Below are positions 51,665-60,274 of a stretch of DNA of 64,000 bases, one piece after another (position 1 is the first letter of the stretch; the number at the start of each line of letters is the position of its first letter). Made by a program: the position numbers and the translations under genes. The notes under the pieces were generated by a model that did no database searches, had not been told where the DNA came from, and worked only from the letters and a program-made list of their open reading frames with translations. Source of the stretch: JAHRAW01 sp965226545 (GTDB lineage: Bacteria; Pseudomonadota; Gammaproteobacteria; Arenicellales; Poriferihabitantaceae); the NCBI GenBank assembly GCA_965226545.1, contig OZ245364.1, forward strand, positions 1,116,001 through 1,180,000. The letters run 5' to 3'.

Positions 51665-51806
51665 GCCTGAGGTTAAGGTGGATGGGAGGTTAAGCAATCA
51701 CTGTTAATCAATAAATGTTACGCGTAAATTGTAATCAATGGATATTAATAAATAAATATTAATAAACAAATGTTAATAAAAAAGTGATGTTAATCAAAAA
51801 AGTGAA
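51665..51806. repeat. Degenerate intergenic repeats (AATAAATATTAATAA type)
   Basis: ATTAATAAATAAATATTAATAAACAAATGTTAAT-type units fill about 120 bases between the YHS gene and rmuC. Confidence 0.75.
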
Positions 51807-52943
51807 TCAGTCGTCTTGCGAATCGGTTGTGTCCGGCAATTGCGCGGTCGCGGCAATGTCGTCGTTTTTGATATTTTCAAGTTGATTGAGCGGTTTTTCA
51901 AGTTGATTGGTGCGCGTTGTGACCAAACTGTCGTAGTCGCTTTTCAATTTGGTAATGCGGGTTCCCATGGTGTTCATCAAGTCAACATATTTGCCCCACT
52001 GCTTGCGAAATTCGCCGACCAAGTTTAACACTTCGGAAATTTGTTCGCCCATCATAAAGGTGCGCGTCGCCTGATGAATCAACGACAACACCGCATACAG
52101 CGTAAGCGGCGAGCAAAGCAGCACGCGTTTTTGCAGTGCGTAATCGACCAACTCGGCATCTTCACGGTTGACAAACCCGTAAATCGATTCGTTGGGAATA
52201 AACAGCATTACATAATCCAACGTGCCTTCAGCCGGATTGATGTATTCGCGCCCGCTGACCGCGTCGATGTGTTTTTTAATCGCCGACAAAAACGTCTTTT
52301 TGGCTTGCGCGCGCGTGGCGTCGTTGTCGGCGACCAGATAATTTTCATATTGCGCAAGCGGAAACTTAACGTCCATGTTCAGCCGTTTGTTGTGCGGCAG
52401 GTTAAAGGTGAAATCCGGGCGTTGTCCGGATTGGGTTTGTTGCTGGCGCGTGTAATTAAGTTTCTCTTGCAACCCAATGACCTGCAAAATATCCGACACC
52501 ATCCGTTCGCCCCATTGTCCGCGTTGTTGTGACGACGACAATACTTCGCGCAAGCGGGTCGCGTCTTGGCGCAGATGTTCAGTGGTTTGGCGATTGGTTT
52601 CAATCGTGGTTTCCAGTTTGGCCGATTGCTTGAGCACTTTATCCAAATGCTGAGTGACGCCGGATAAATTTTCGGCGATTTGATTTTTTCTGGAGTCGAG
52701 TTCCTGCGTCGAAGTGGTTTGCAACGTTTTAAATTTCTCGCCGGCTTGTTCCAAAAATCGCCGCGAATTGTCGTCCAAGGCGGTGGTCGCCAATGCCGCA
52801 AATGCATTCTGCATATCAACGCGCGTCTGTTCGCCGGCGGACGCGCTTTTGCCGCGCAACCACCAGCCCAACAACCCGCCGACGGCGAAAGCGGCGAATA
52901 CGCCAATGACGATAGCGGCGATTAAAACGGCGGTGTCAGGCAT
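51807..52943 (-). CDS. rmuC: RmuC-family DNA recombination protein
   Basis: The 378-residue protein has an N-terminal TM anchor (about 5-30), a coiled-coil region at about 40-125 and the RmuC nuclease-like domain: RGQWGERMVSDILQVIGLQE, RPDFTFNLPHNKRLNMDVKFPLAQYENYL, YVMLFIPNESIYGFV and ALQKRVLLCSPLTLYAVLSLI. It is thought to limit inversions or rearrangements in DNA. The C-terminal tail is acidic. Confidence 0.94.
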   Translation of the reverse strand: MPDTAVLIAAIVIGVFAAFAVGGLLGWWLRGKSASAGEQTRVDMQNAFAALATTALDDNSRRFLEQAGEKFKTLQTTSTQELDSRKNQIAENLSGVTQHLDKVLKQSAKLETTIETNRQTTEHLRQDATRLREVLSSSQQRGQWGERMVSDILQVIGLQEKLNYTRQQQTQSGQRPDFTFNLPHNKRLNMDVKFPLAQYENYLVADNDATRAQAKKTFLSAIKKHIDAVSGREYINPAEGTLDYVMLFIPNESIYGFVNREDAELVDYALQKRVLLCSPLTLYAVLSLIHQATRTFMMGEQISEVLNLVGEFRKQWGKYVDLMNTMGTRITKLKSDYDSLVTTRTNQLEKPLNQLENIKNDDIAATAQLPDTTDSQDD

Positions 52944-53106
52944 GCGAAGTGGGGGAAGTGTTCGAAGTGGGGGTGCGCATGTAATAATAAATGCGACGCA
53001 AGCGTTGTATAATGCGCCAGTATATCATTGTTGCGCATTGACAGTTCATCAACAATGCATCCTTCCTAATGCACCCTTCGACCACTCACCCTTCGAACCT
53101 CAACCA

Positions 53107-54690
53107 ATGAGCAGCCGCAGAGCCGGCGGGCGCGAGGCGCGCAAAGCGTTGCGTGCGGCGCCGCTGGCCAAACACGATAAACCGGTGCGCCCCGGGCAAC
53201 TCGGCGGGCGGTTTTTGCCGTTGACCGACGACGACATCCAGCGCATCGCCGAAGCGTCGTTTGTGTTGTTGGAACAAGTCGGCTTTGCGCGCGCCTTGCC
53301 GTCGTGCATCGAATTGGTCACCCGCGCCGGCGGGCAATACAAGGACGGGCGGCTGTTGTTTCCGCGCGCAATGGTCGAAGACGCGATTGCGCATGCGGCG
53401 CGCAACTTTACCTTATGCGGTCAATCGCCCGAATACGATTTGGATTTGAGCGGATATAAAGTTCATTTCGGCACGGCCGGGGCGGCGGTGCATGTTGTCG
53501 ATGAATGGAAAACGCATGAGGCGCATCCGGGCAAGAGCGTGTATCGCGAATCCACGTTGCGCGATTTATACGACGCCGCGCGATTGGTCGACAACCTCGA
53601 GCACATTCATTTCTTTCAACGCTGCATGGTCGCGCGCGACATCGAAGACCCGCGCCTGATGGATTTAAACACCACCTATGCATCGATTAGCGGCACGCAA
53701 AAACATTGCGGCGTCAGTTATGTCGACCCGGCGCACGCCGAAGAAGGGTTGCGAATGTTGCACGCCGTCGCCGGCGGCGAAGACAAATGGCGCGAACGAC
53801 CGTTCGCCAGTTTGTCATGCTGCTTTGTCGTGCCGCCGTTTCGTTTTGCCGAGGATGCCTGTCGGGTGATGGAAGTGTGCGTGCGCGGCGGCATGCCGAT
53901 TTTGTTGTTGGCGGCCGGGCAAGCCGGGGCGACCAGTCCGGCGTCGTTGGCCGGCGCGGTTGCGCAGGAATGCGCCGAGACGCTTGGCGCATTGGTGTAT
54001 GTCAATTTAATTAAGCGCGGGCATCCGGCGATTTTTGCGCCGTGGCCGTTTGTATCCGATTTGCGCACCGGCGCAATGAGCGGCGGCTCCGGCGAACAGG
54101 CGGTGTTGATGGCGGCGTGCGGGCAGATGGGGCGGCATTATGATTTGCCGACCGGCATCGCCGCCGGCATGGCTGATTCCAAAATCCCCGACGCGCAATC
54201 CGGTTCGGAGAAAGGCTATACGCTGGCAATGGCGGCGCACAGCGGCGCGAACATGGTGTATGAATCCGCCGGCATGCAAGCCAGTTTGCTCGGCTTTAGT
54301 TTCGAAGGCGCGACGATTGACAACGATGTGCTCGGCGCCATCAATCGCAGCGTGCGCGGAGTCGAAACCGATGTTGATGCATTGGCGGTCGACACCATCC
54401 GCGATGTTTGCCTTAACGGCCCCGAACATTTCCTCGGACACGATTCAACCTTGTCGCGCATGCAGCGCGATTATGTTTATCCCGAAGTCGGCAATCGTCT
54501 CACCCCGGCTGAGTGGCGCGAGATTGGCGCCAACCCGGTTAACGCCGCGGCGCGCGCCAAGGCTGAGGAAATTCTCGCGACGCATTTTCCATCGCACATT
54601 AATGATGAATTGGATGCGCGGTTGCGCAAGGAATTCGATGTTTGTTTGCCGCGTGCGCAGATGAAGGCGCGAAGTGATGGGGGAAAATAA
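53107..54690 (+). CDS. MttB-family (non-pyrrolysine) methyltransferase
   Basis: The 527-residue protein aligns with trimethylamine methyltransferase MttB: FLPLTDDDIQRIAEASFVLLEQVGFA, YDLDLSGYKVHFGTAGAAVHVVDEW and RMLHAVAGGEDKWRERPFASLSCCFVVPPFRF. No in-frame amber codon is present, so it belongs to the non-Pyl homologues. Some of those demethylate glycine betaine, proline betaine or carnitine with corrinoid proteins. No corrinoid gene is seen nearby. ATG 53107 is chosen; the earlier frame from 52714 overlaps rmuC. Confidence 0.88.
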   Translation: MSSRRAGGREARKALRAAPLAKHDKPVRPGQLGGRFLPLTDDDIQRIAEASFVLLEQVGFARALPSCIELVTRAGGQYKDGRLLFPRAMVEDAIAHAARNFTLCGQSPEYDLDLSGYKVHFGTAGAAVHVVDEWKTHEAHPGKSVYRESTLRDLYDAARLVDNLEHIHFFQRCMVARDIEDPRLMDLNTTYASISGTQKHCGVSYVDPAHAEEGLRMLHAVAGGEDKWRERPFASLSCCFVVPPFRFAEDACRVMEVCVRGGMPILLLAAGQAGATSPASLAGAVAQECAETLGALVYVNLIKRGHPAIFAPWPFVSDLRTGAMSGGSGEQAVLMAACGQMGRHYDLPTGIAAGMADSKIPDAQSGSEKGYTLAMAAHSGANMVYESAGMQASLLGFSFEGATIDNDVLGAINRSVRGVETDVDALAVDTIRDVCLNGPEHFLGHDSTLSRMQRDYVYPEVGNRLTPAEWREIGANPVNAAARAKAEEILATHFPSHINDELDARLRKEFDVCLPRAQMKARSDGGK

Positions 54691-54821
54691 TTCGAGGTGA
54701 CATTTCGAAGTAACAGTTCGAAGTGACAATTTAAAGTAACCATTCGAAATAACAATTCGCAAAAGCAATTCGCAAAAACAATTCGAAGTAACCATTCGAA
54801 GTAACAACTCGAAATAAAATT
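54691..54821. repeat. Degenerate intergenic repeats (TTCGAAGTAACA type)
   Basis: Ten imperfect copies of (A)TTCGAA(G/A)TAAC(A/C) and ATTCGCAAAA(G/A)CA lie between the convergent MttB and EamA genes. No terminator-like hairpin was found. Confidence 0.85.
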
Positions 54822-55694
54822 CTACTCCGCTCGATTAACGTCTTGCGATGACTGATTGGCGGCGCGCAAGGTTGCGAATGCATGCGCCGCCAACACCACA
54901 ATAATTAATCCGCCGCCGAGGACAGCGGCGGTTGGCGGGCGTTCATGCAACACCAACCAAACCCAAAACGGCGCGAGCACCGTTTCCAACAAAAACAATA
55001 AATTAATTTCCGCCGGCGGCAAGCGACGCGAGGCGGCGATGATGCATACAAACGCCGCCGGCACAATCACGCCGCCATTGACCGCGATAATCGCAACATC
55101 GCGCGCGCTCAAATGCCAATTGGCAAACGGCGCAACCGCGACTGCAACGATAAGCCCGGCCAACCACAAGCCGGGAAACATATCGGTTTGCGGATGTCGG
55201 CGAATCAATATCGCGCAACCGGCCAATGAACACGCAACCGCCAACGCCAACACATCGCCGAACAATCCTTGCGTAGTGGTTTGCGGCGCGAACACCAACG
55301 CCACCCCAACCGCCGATGCGATGCATGCCAGCCAAGTGTGGCGCGCGACCGTCTCGCCCAAAAAAATCCGCCCGCCAATCGCCGCCAACAACGGCGCAGT
55401 CGCCAAGATAACCAACGTGTTGGCGACATAGGTGTTGCGTATCGACAACGGAAAACCGACAAAGCCAATCGCATAAACGATGGCATACAACAACACCGGT
55501 CGCCACCGAAACCCGCCGCGCAATCCGGCATTGCAACCAATCAACACGCCCAACACAATCGTCATCGCACAAGCGCGCCCGGCGGTGATGGTTAAATCAT
55601 CGCCGCCAAACAATCGCAACAACAGCGAATCCGGCGACAGAATAAAAACGCCGGTGATGCCGAGCAGTATGCCGGTTCGGGTGGGGTTGTTCAT
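54822..55694 (-). CDS. EamA-family transporter behind a C11 tract
   Basis: The 290-residue, ten-TM protein starts MNNPTRTGILLGITGVFILSPDSLLLRLF and shows two EamA repeats, with SIRNTYVANTLVILATAPLLAAIGGRIFLGE in the first. The substrate is unknown. There is no ribosome-binding sequence: the minus-strand region just before ATG is eleven C residues (55696-55706). A change of tract length would alter the leader, so phase variation is possible. The frame continues upstream with no homology. Confidence 0.85.
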   Translation of the reverse strand: MNNPTRTGILLGITGVFILSPDSLLLRLFGGDDLTITAGRACAMTIVLGVLIGCNAGLRGGFRWRPVLLYAIVYAIGFVGFPLSIRNTYVANTLVILATAPLLAAIGGRIFLGETVARHTWLACIASAVGVALVFAPQTTTQGLFGDVLALAVACSLAGCAILIRRHPQTDMFPGLWLAGLIVAVAVAPFANWHLSARDVAIIAVNGGVIVPAAFVCIIAASRRLPPAEINLLFLLETVLAPFWVWLVLHERPPTAAVLGGGLIIVVLAAHAFATLRAANQSSQDVNRAE

Positions 55695-55695
55695 T

Positions 55696-55706
55696 GGGGG
55701 GGGGGG
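55696..55706. repeat. Homopolymer tract G11/C11
   Basis: Eleven G in a row on the plus strand (C on the minus strand), one base before the EamA start and ten bases after the stop of the gamma-glutamylcyclotransferase gene. This is by far the longest G or C run in the window. Confidence 0.9.
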
Positions 55707-55716
55707 TGAGTTGCGA

Positions 55717-56229
55717 TTATTTGTAAATCGCCATTTCGCAATCGTGGCGTTTTTGGCAAGGGTCTTCATCGGCTTCGATGTCTTTGATTTTCGCGATGTA
55801 ATTCGACGGCAAGTTACTTTCACACGCGCCGATAAGGACGTGATGTTTATACCAAGTGTACGGTTTCAGATTGTCGTCAATATAATCGCTGTCGGCAATG
55901 TAAGTCAGCGCCGTTATTTTTTCGTCATTATCGCAGGTGACCTCAACGTAGTCGCAGTCGTATCCGTGTCCTTTGCCTTCTACACGGTGCAACGTGGCAA
56001 TCTGGTTGTTGTTAATAAGAAACAATCTGCCGAATGCGACATCCGTATCGTTACCGGTGCGAAGCACGTTACATTTTCCCGAATTGTCTTTGCGGCTGTG
56101 TTTGTGAAAGTGCAACACATAACCGCAAAGTTTGGCAGTGCCAATCGGCTTGGCACTGCTAACGCGTTTCGTTAAACGTCTTTCCGACATATTCGACCCA
56201 TAGGCAAAATAGTGTGTTGTATCAGTCAT
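55717..56229 (-). CDS. Gamma-glutamylcyclotransferase-family protein
   Basis: The 170-residue protein has the family start YFAYGSNMSERRLTKRV with the substrate loop YGSN, and LHRVEGKGHGYDCDYVEV containing the catalytic Glu. Such enzymes form 5-oxoproline from gamma-glutamyl amines or peptides. The segment is AT-richer than the flanking EamA gene. It may be part of the same accessory block as the restriction pair upstream. Confidence 0.85.
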   Translation of the reverse strand: MTDTTHYFAYGSNMSERRLTKRVSSAKPIGTAKLCGYVLHFHKHSRKDNSGKCNVLRTGNDTDVAFGRLFLINNNQIATLHRVEGKGHGYDCDYVEVTCDNDEKITALTYIADSDYIDDNLKPYTWYKHHVLIGACESNLPSNYIAKIKDIEADEDPCQKRHDCEMAIYK

Positions 56230-56306
56230 CGTGTTGGCTCCAAAAGTGCAAGTAAAAGTTTTAAAATTGGTGCGTTATTTGTGACAGGCGGCGGGAAACG
56301 CGAATC

Positions 56307-56966
56307 TTAATCGTCGCCGGGCACTTCATCGCCGTCGCAAATTGTTTCAAACGCATCGAAGTTGTTTAGAAACGCTTCGAATGCGCCGTAGTCTTTGGCG
56401 GATTGCCCTTCGACTTTTTGCGCTTTGTTATGCACTGCGCCTTTGTCGTCAATTCGCAGAGTGGTTTTTTGGTTGTCGGTTGTTTGGTATGAAGCCAAAC
56501 TTAAATCGTCAAATCGCGCAACGTCGTCGGGTTTAAAAACATAAAAATGCACGTTGTCGTTATCCGTTTTGGCAATCCAAACATAGAACATTCGATAGTC
56601 GGAAAGGTGGTAACGAATTTTGGCGTGGAAACTGAAATTTTTAATGTCAGGGTTTTTGCCGCCGGACACGCCCTCCGAAGTTTTGACTTGGATGAATCGA
56701 ACAATCATCTGTAAAGTGTCCTTGTGACACTTGTTGCACAAGTTTGTAACGCACTTTGCAAGTTTTGTGCCGTACGGTTCCTCGCGGATATGCGCTTCCG
56801 CAAAATCGCCGCAATCTCTGCAGTAGCATTTCATAATCACAAAATCGAATTTCTCATCGATATACGCGCGATACACTTGCCAACCGCGGGCGTGCAACTC
56901 CATTGCGAGCCGCATTTCGCCGTATAAACCGACAACTTTTTTATCCTTGTCTTGTTTACTTGACAT
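56307..56966 (-). CDS. Putative restriction endonuclease (PD-(D/E)XK with Cys cluster)
   Basis: The protein of about 219 residues begins VGLYGEMRLAMELHARGWQVYRAYIDEKFDFVIM and later has RFIQVKTSEG, the order E...D...QxK of a PD-(D/E)XK nuclease. Between lies a run of cysteines (CYCRDCGD and CVTNLCNKCHK), a likely zinc site inserted in the fold. The gene follows the methyltransferase gene and overlaps its stop by 11 bases; ATG 56966 has GGAG at good spacing, with GTG 56975 as alternative. It is predicted to be the restriction partner. I recognise no named enzyme. Confidence 0.65.
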   Translation of the reverse strand: MSSKQDKDKKVVGLYGEMRLAMELHARGWQVYRAYIDEKFDFVIMKCYCRDCGDFAEAHIREEPYGTKLAKCVTNLCNKCHKDTLQMIVRFIQVKTSEGVSGGKNPDIKNFSFHAKIRYHLSDYRMFYVWIAKTDNDNVHFYVFKPDDVARFDDLSLASYQTTDNQKTTLRIDDKGAVHNKAQKVEGQSAKDYGAFEAFLNNFDAFETICDGDEVPGDD

Positions 56967-58200
56967 CGTATTCACTCCAGCGGTTAAAAGTCACATTGCG
57001 ATTCATGTTGGCGATAATCGCTTTGCGAAAGGATTTTTTGTTTAACTCGATGCCGATGCCGTTGCGCAACAGTTTTTGCGCCTCGATTGCGGTCGTGAAA
57101 CTGCCGGCGAAAGGGTCAAGCACGGATTCGCCCACGCCGCTTAACATTTTTATCGCGTATTCCGGTATCGCGACGGGAAACGGCGCGGTGTGTCCGAGCG
57201 TGTTTTCGCCTTTGCTATTAATTTTTATTACCGGGTTGATTTTGACGATGTCGCGACGCCATTTTTTAACGAACGCCGCGTCAATTTGATTATCACTTGT
57301 CTTCAGCGAATTCATGTTCACGCTCCTTGCCGAAAATCGCTTGCCGCGATTTGCTTTGGAGCGTTCATCGCATTTTAAATTTTTGCATTCCCATGACTTA
57401 ATGCCGACGCCGGAATAGGCGTTGCCGTTGACCTTAAGGCAACCGCACACCGGACATGGGTAAAGCATCGTATCGCGCCGATGTTTGTAAAACACAAACA
57501 CATGTTCATAACAATTCATTGGGTATTGATACAGCGGATAGGGCGTATCGCCGTTTTTATGGCGCTGTGATTCAACTTCGCCTTTGTCCCAGATGAAGTC
57601 ATCAACAAAACGAAAGCCGGCTTGTTCAAATATCAACGTGAAATACGCGCCAAGCGGTATGCGGCGTTTCCCCCAGGATGAATTGGTGTGCTGAAAATCA
57701 TTGTCGAAAATATCGCCGACATTGAACACAAACGCCCGATGGTTGTCCAGCACTCGGTAACATTCGGTGATAATTTCGCGCATATCATCGAGGTATGCGT
57801 CCAAATTTTTCCAATGCGAATACTCGCGCACATTGTAATAAGGCGGCGAAGTTACCATTAGATGGACGCTTTCCGACTTCATTGCGCGCAAAGTTTGCAG
57901 GCAATCGCCCCAGACGATTTTGACATGCCGCGCGTTCTTTTTTCCGTGCAAAAATTTATCGAGCGCAACATCGATGTGTTTGTACTTCGCCTGATAGTTT
58001 TTCTTTGCCAAGCGATGGTACAAATCGCAAAAACTTTGTATGGTTTCCCGTTTGTTGCCGCCGTTAATTTTTGCGGTTGCCCGCTTCGTTAACGCATCCA
58101 ATTCGGCGGGTGCCCAGCATTTTTGCAAATACTTTTCGCTTATCCGAAAAATCGTGTTCAGATATCGATTTTCACTTTGCGGGACGTTTTTGTCAGGCAT
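56956..58200 (-). CDS. DNA N4-cytosine/N6-adenine methyltransferase with Cys-rich insert
   Basis: The protein of about 414 residues has the catalytic TSPPYYNVREY and later the SAM motif VLDPFAGSFTTAIEA, i.e. the beta-type order. The SPPY form is common in N4-cytosine enzymes. Two pairs of cysteines, CPVCG and CKNLKC, form a probable zinc ribbon in the target-recognition region. Three ATGs (58230, 58206, 58200) are possible starts and none has a clear ribosome site; 58200 is the last of them. The homologous part begins near NRYLNTIF. It is the modification enzyme of a compact pair with the 56307-56966 gene. Confidence 0.85.
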   Translation of the reverse strand: MPDKNVPQSENRYLNTIFRISEKYLQKCWAPAELDALTKRATAKINGGNKRETIQSFCDLYHRLAKKNYQAKYKHIDVALDKFLHGKKNARHVKIVWGDCLQTLRAMKSESVHLMVTSPPYYNVREYSHWKNLDAYLDDMREIITECYRVLDNHRAFVFNVGDIFDNDFQHTNSSWGKRRIPLGAYFTLIFEQAGFRFVDDFIWDKGEVESQRHKNGDTPYPLYQYPMNCYEHVFVFYKHRRDTMLYPCPVCGCLKVNGNAYSGVGIKSWECKNLKCDERSKANRGKRFSARSVNMNSLKTSDNQIDAAFVKKWRRDIVKINPVIKINSKGENTLGHTAPFPVAIPEYAIKMLSGVGESVLDPFAGSFTTAIEAQKLLRNGIGIELNKKSFRKAIIANMNRNVTFNRWSEYDVK

Positions 58201-58340
58201 GGTCATCAGCGGCGGCGGTGAGGTTGCCATACTATACCGCAAAGCCGCACTTGATGGTGCGCCAATCCGCAGGCGTTTATGGGTGATGGCGCACGACGGT
58301 TGGCGGTTCAAAGAGCCGCCGGTCGATAAATCGACGCCAA

Positions 58341-60002
58341 TCACATATTCAAATAATTCGGCCCACCCCTGCCCTCCGGACACACCCAAGTAATGTTGCC
58401 GCCCGGGTCCTTAATGTCGCAAGTTTTGCAATGCACACAATTTTGCGCATTGATGCGCAACTGCGGCGCGCCGTCGCTGGGCGGGTATTCGTATACGCCG
58501 GCTGGGCAGAATTTTTCGTCGACGGCGGCGTAGCGGGTGTAGTTGACGGCGACGGCGTTGGTCGGGTTGGTGAGTTTTAAATGCACCGGTTGGTCTTCCT
58601 CGTGATTGGTGTTGGATAAATACACCGATGAGGTTTTGTCGAAACTTAACTTGCCGTCGGGTTTGGGGTAATCAATCGGCTTGCATTCGCTTGCCGGCTT
58701 TAATGTTTGATGGTCGGCGACCGGGTCGGTCAGGCGCAGCGGCAATTTGCCGCGGCACCAATTTTGGTCGATGTAATTGTAGGCGCCGCCGAGCCATACG
58801 CCGAATTTATGCATCGCCGCGCCGAAGTTGCGCGAGCGGTGCAGTTCATCATGCAGCCATGAATCATTGAATCTTTGTTGATAGGTATCCAACGAGGCGT
58901 TGCCGGCTAAAAAATCGAACACCGTTTCCGCCGCCAGCATTCCGGATTTCATTGCGGTGTGCGAGCCTTTGATTTTGGAAAAGTTTAAGGTGCCGGCGTC
59001 GCAGCCGATGAGCAGCGCATTGGGCAGATGCATTTGCGGCAATGCATTCAAGCCGCCTTTGGTGATGGCGCGCGCGCCGTAGGCGATGCGTTGTCCGCCG
59101 TGCAGATGTTTTTTAAACAACGGATGATGTTTGAGTCGCTGCAGTTCATCGAACGGCGACAAGTGCGGGTTGTCATACGACAAATCGGTTATCAAACCAA
59201 GCGAGATGAGGTTTTTGCCGAAGTGATACAAAAACGAACCGCCGGAAGCGCCGCCGGCTGACAACGGCCAGCCGGCGCCATGCACCACCAAGCCGGGTTG
59301 ATGATGCGCGGCGTCGATTTGCCACAACTCCTTGATGCCGAGTGCATAATGTTGGGTTTGGCTTGTCGAGTCCAAGTTAAATTTTTCGATGAGTTGTTTG
59401 CCGAGATGCCCGCGGCAACCTTCGGCAAAAATTGTCGTGCGCGCATGCAATTCCATTCCGGCTTCGAAGGTCGATTTGCGTTTGCCGTTTGCGTCGAGCC
59501 CCATGTCGCCGGTGGCGACGCCGAGTATCGAGGCGCCGTCGGCGTCGTATAAAATTTCGCTTGCGGCAAAGCCGGGGAATATTTGCACGCCAAGCGCTTC
59601 GGCTTGTTCGCCAAGCCAGCGGCACAATGCGCCGAGGCTGATGATGTAGTTGCCGTCGTTGCGCATCGGTTTCGGCACCAATGCATGCGGCATCATCACG
59701 GCGCTTTTTTGATTGCGCAAAAACGCCATTTGGTCGCGGGTGACTTTGGTGTCGAGCGGCGCGCTTAATGTTTGCCAATCGGGAAACAATTCATCCAATG
59801 CGCGCGGTTCGAACACCGCCCCGGATAAAATATGCGCGCCGACTTCGGAACCTTTTTCCAACACGACCACCGAAAGTTCGGTTTGGTTGTCGCGCGCCAA
59901 TTGCATCAGTTTGCATGCCGCCGATAAACCGGCCGGGCCGGCGCCGACGATGACAACATCGACTTGCATCGATTCGCGTTCGGGTTGCGTTTCAGTGTTC
60001 AT
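58341..60002 (-). CDS. Electron-transfer flavoprotein:ubiquinone oxidoreductase
   Basis: This 553-residue membrane-associated flavoprotein passes electrons from ETF to the quinone pool. FAD-binding VDVVIVGAGPAGLSAACKL is at the N-terminus, GCDAGTLNFSKIKGSHTAMKSGMLAAE is also typical, and the 4Fe-4S motif CVHCKTCDIKDPGGNITWVCPEGRGGPNY is at the C-terminus. It would serve acyl-CoA dehydrogenases and the TMADH-like enzyme in this window. ETF genes are not in the window. Confidence 0.95.
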   Translation of the reverse strand: MNTETQPERESMQVDVVIVGAGPAGLSAACKLMQLARDNQTELSVVVLEKGSEVGAHILSGAVFEPRALDELFPDWQTLSAPLDTKVTRDQMAFLRNQKSAVMMPHALVPKPMRNDGNYIISLGALCRWLGEQAEALGVQIFPGFAASEILYDADGASILGVATGDMGLDANGKRKSTFEAGMELHARTTIFAEGCRGHLGKQLIEKFNLDSTSQTQHYALGIKELWQIDAAHHQPGLVVHGAGWPLSAGGASGGSFLYHFGKNLISLGLITDLSYDNPHLSPFDELQRLKHHPLFKKHLHGGQRIAYGARAITKGGLNALPQMHLPNALLIGCDAGTLNFSKIKGSHTAMKSGMLAAETVFDFLAGNASLDTYQQRFNDSWLHDELHRSRNFGAAMHKFGVWLGGAYNYIDQNWCRGKLPLRLTDPVADHQTLKPASECKPIDYPKPDGKLSFDKTSSVYLSNTNHEEDQPVHLKLTNPTNAVAVNYTRYAAVDEKFCPAGVYEYPPSDGAPQLRINAQNCVHCKTCDIKDPGGNITWVCPEGRGGPNYLNM

Positions 60003-60274
60003 TAATCTTTTCCAATGGTGAGATGGTTAAGTGAAGTGAAGTAAAGTAAATTAAAGTAACAGTGACAAGTGACAAGTGACAAAACAAAAAGTAACTGTGA
60101 CAATAACAGTACAAAGCAAAAACAGCGTTAATAAAACAGCGGCAATAAGTAACAGTTACTAGTGACAGTTACATTAACGCATTAAAGCCGGGCTATTTTC
60201 CTACCGAAACGGGTAAAATGCCAACCCCCATTGTCTGATATTTGCCCGCACTTTTTATCGCACCGCACAACCCG
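60003..60274. repeat. Divergent gap with degenerate repeats, ETF-QO/argD
   Basis: GAAGTGAAGTAAAGTAAATTAAAGTAACAGTGACAAGTGACAAGTGAC-type units (about 60020-60100) and AACAGTTACTAGTGACAGTTAC (about 60150-60175). From about 60180 to argD no clear promoter is seen. Confidence 0.7.

Noticed and set aside
53107..54690. Possible pyrrolysine codon in the MttB-family gene
   Set aside because: The frame reads through without TAG, so it is a non-pyrrolysine homologue.
58201..58389. 63-codon N-terminal extension of the methyltransferase frame
   Set aside because: It overlaps the end of the ETF-QO gene, has low-complexity composition and no homology; the start is placed at 58200.
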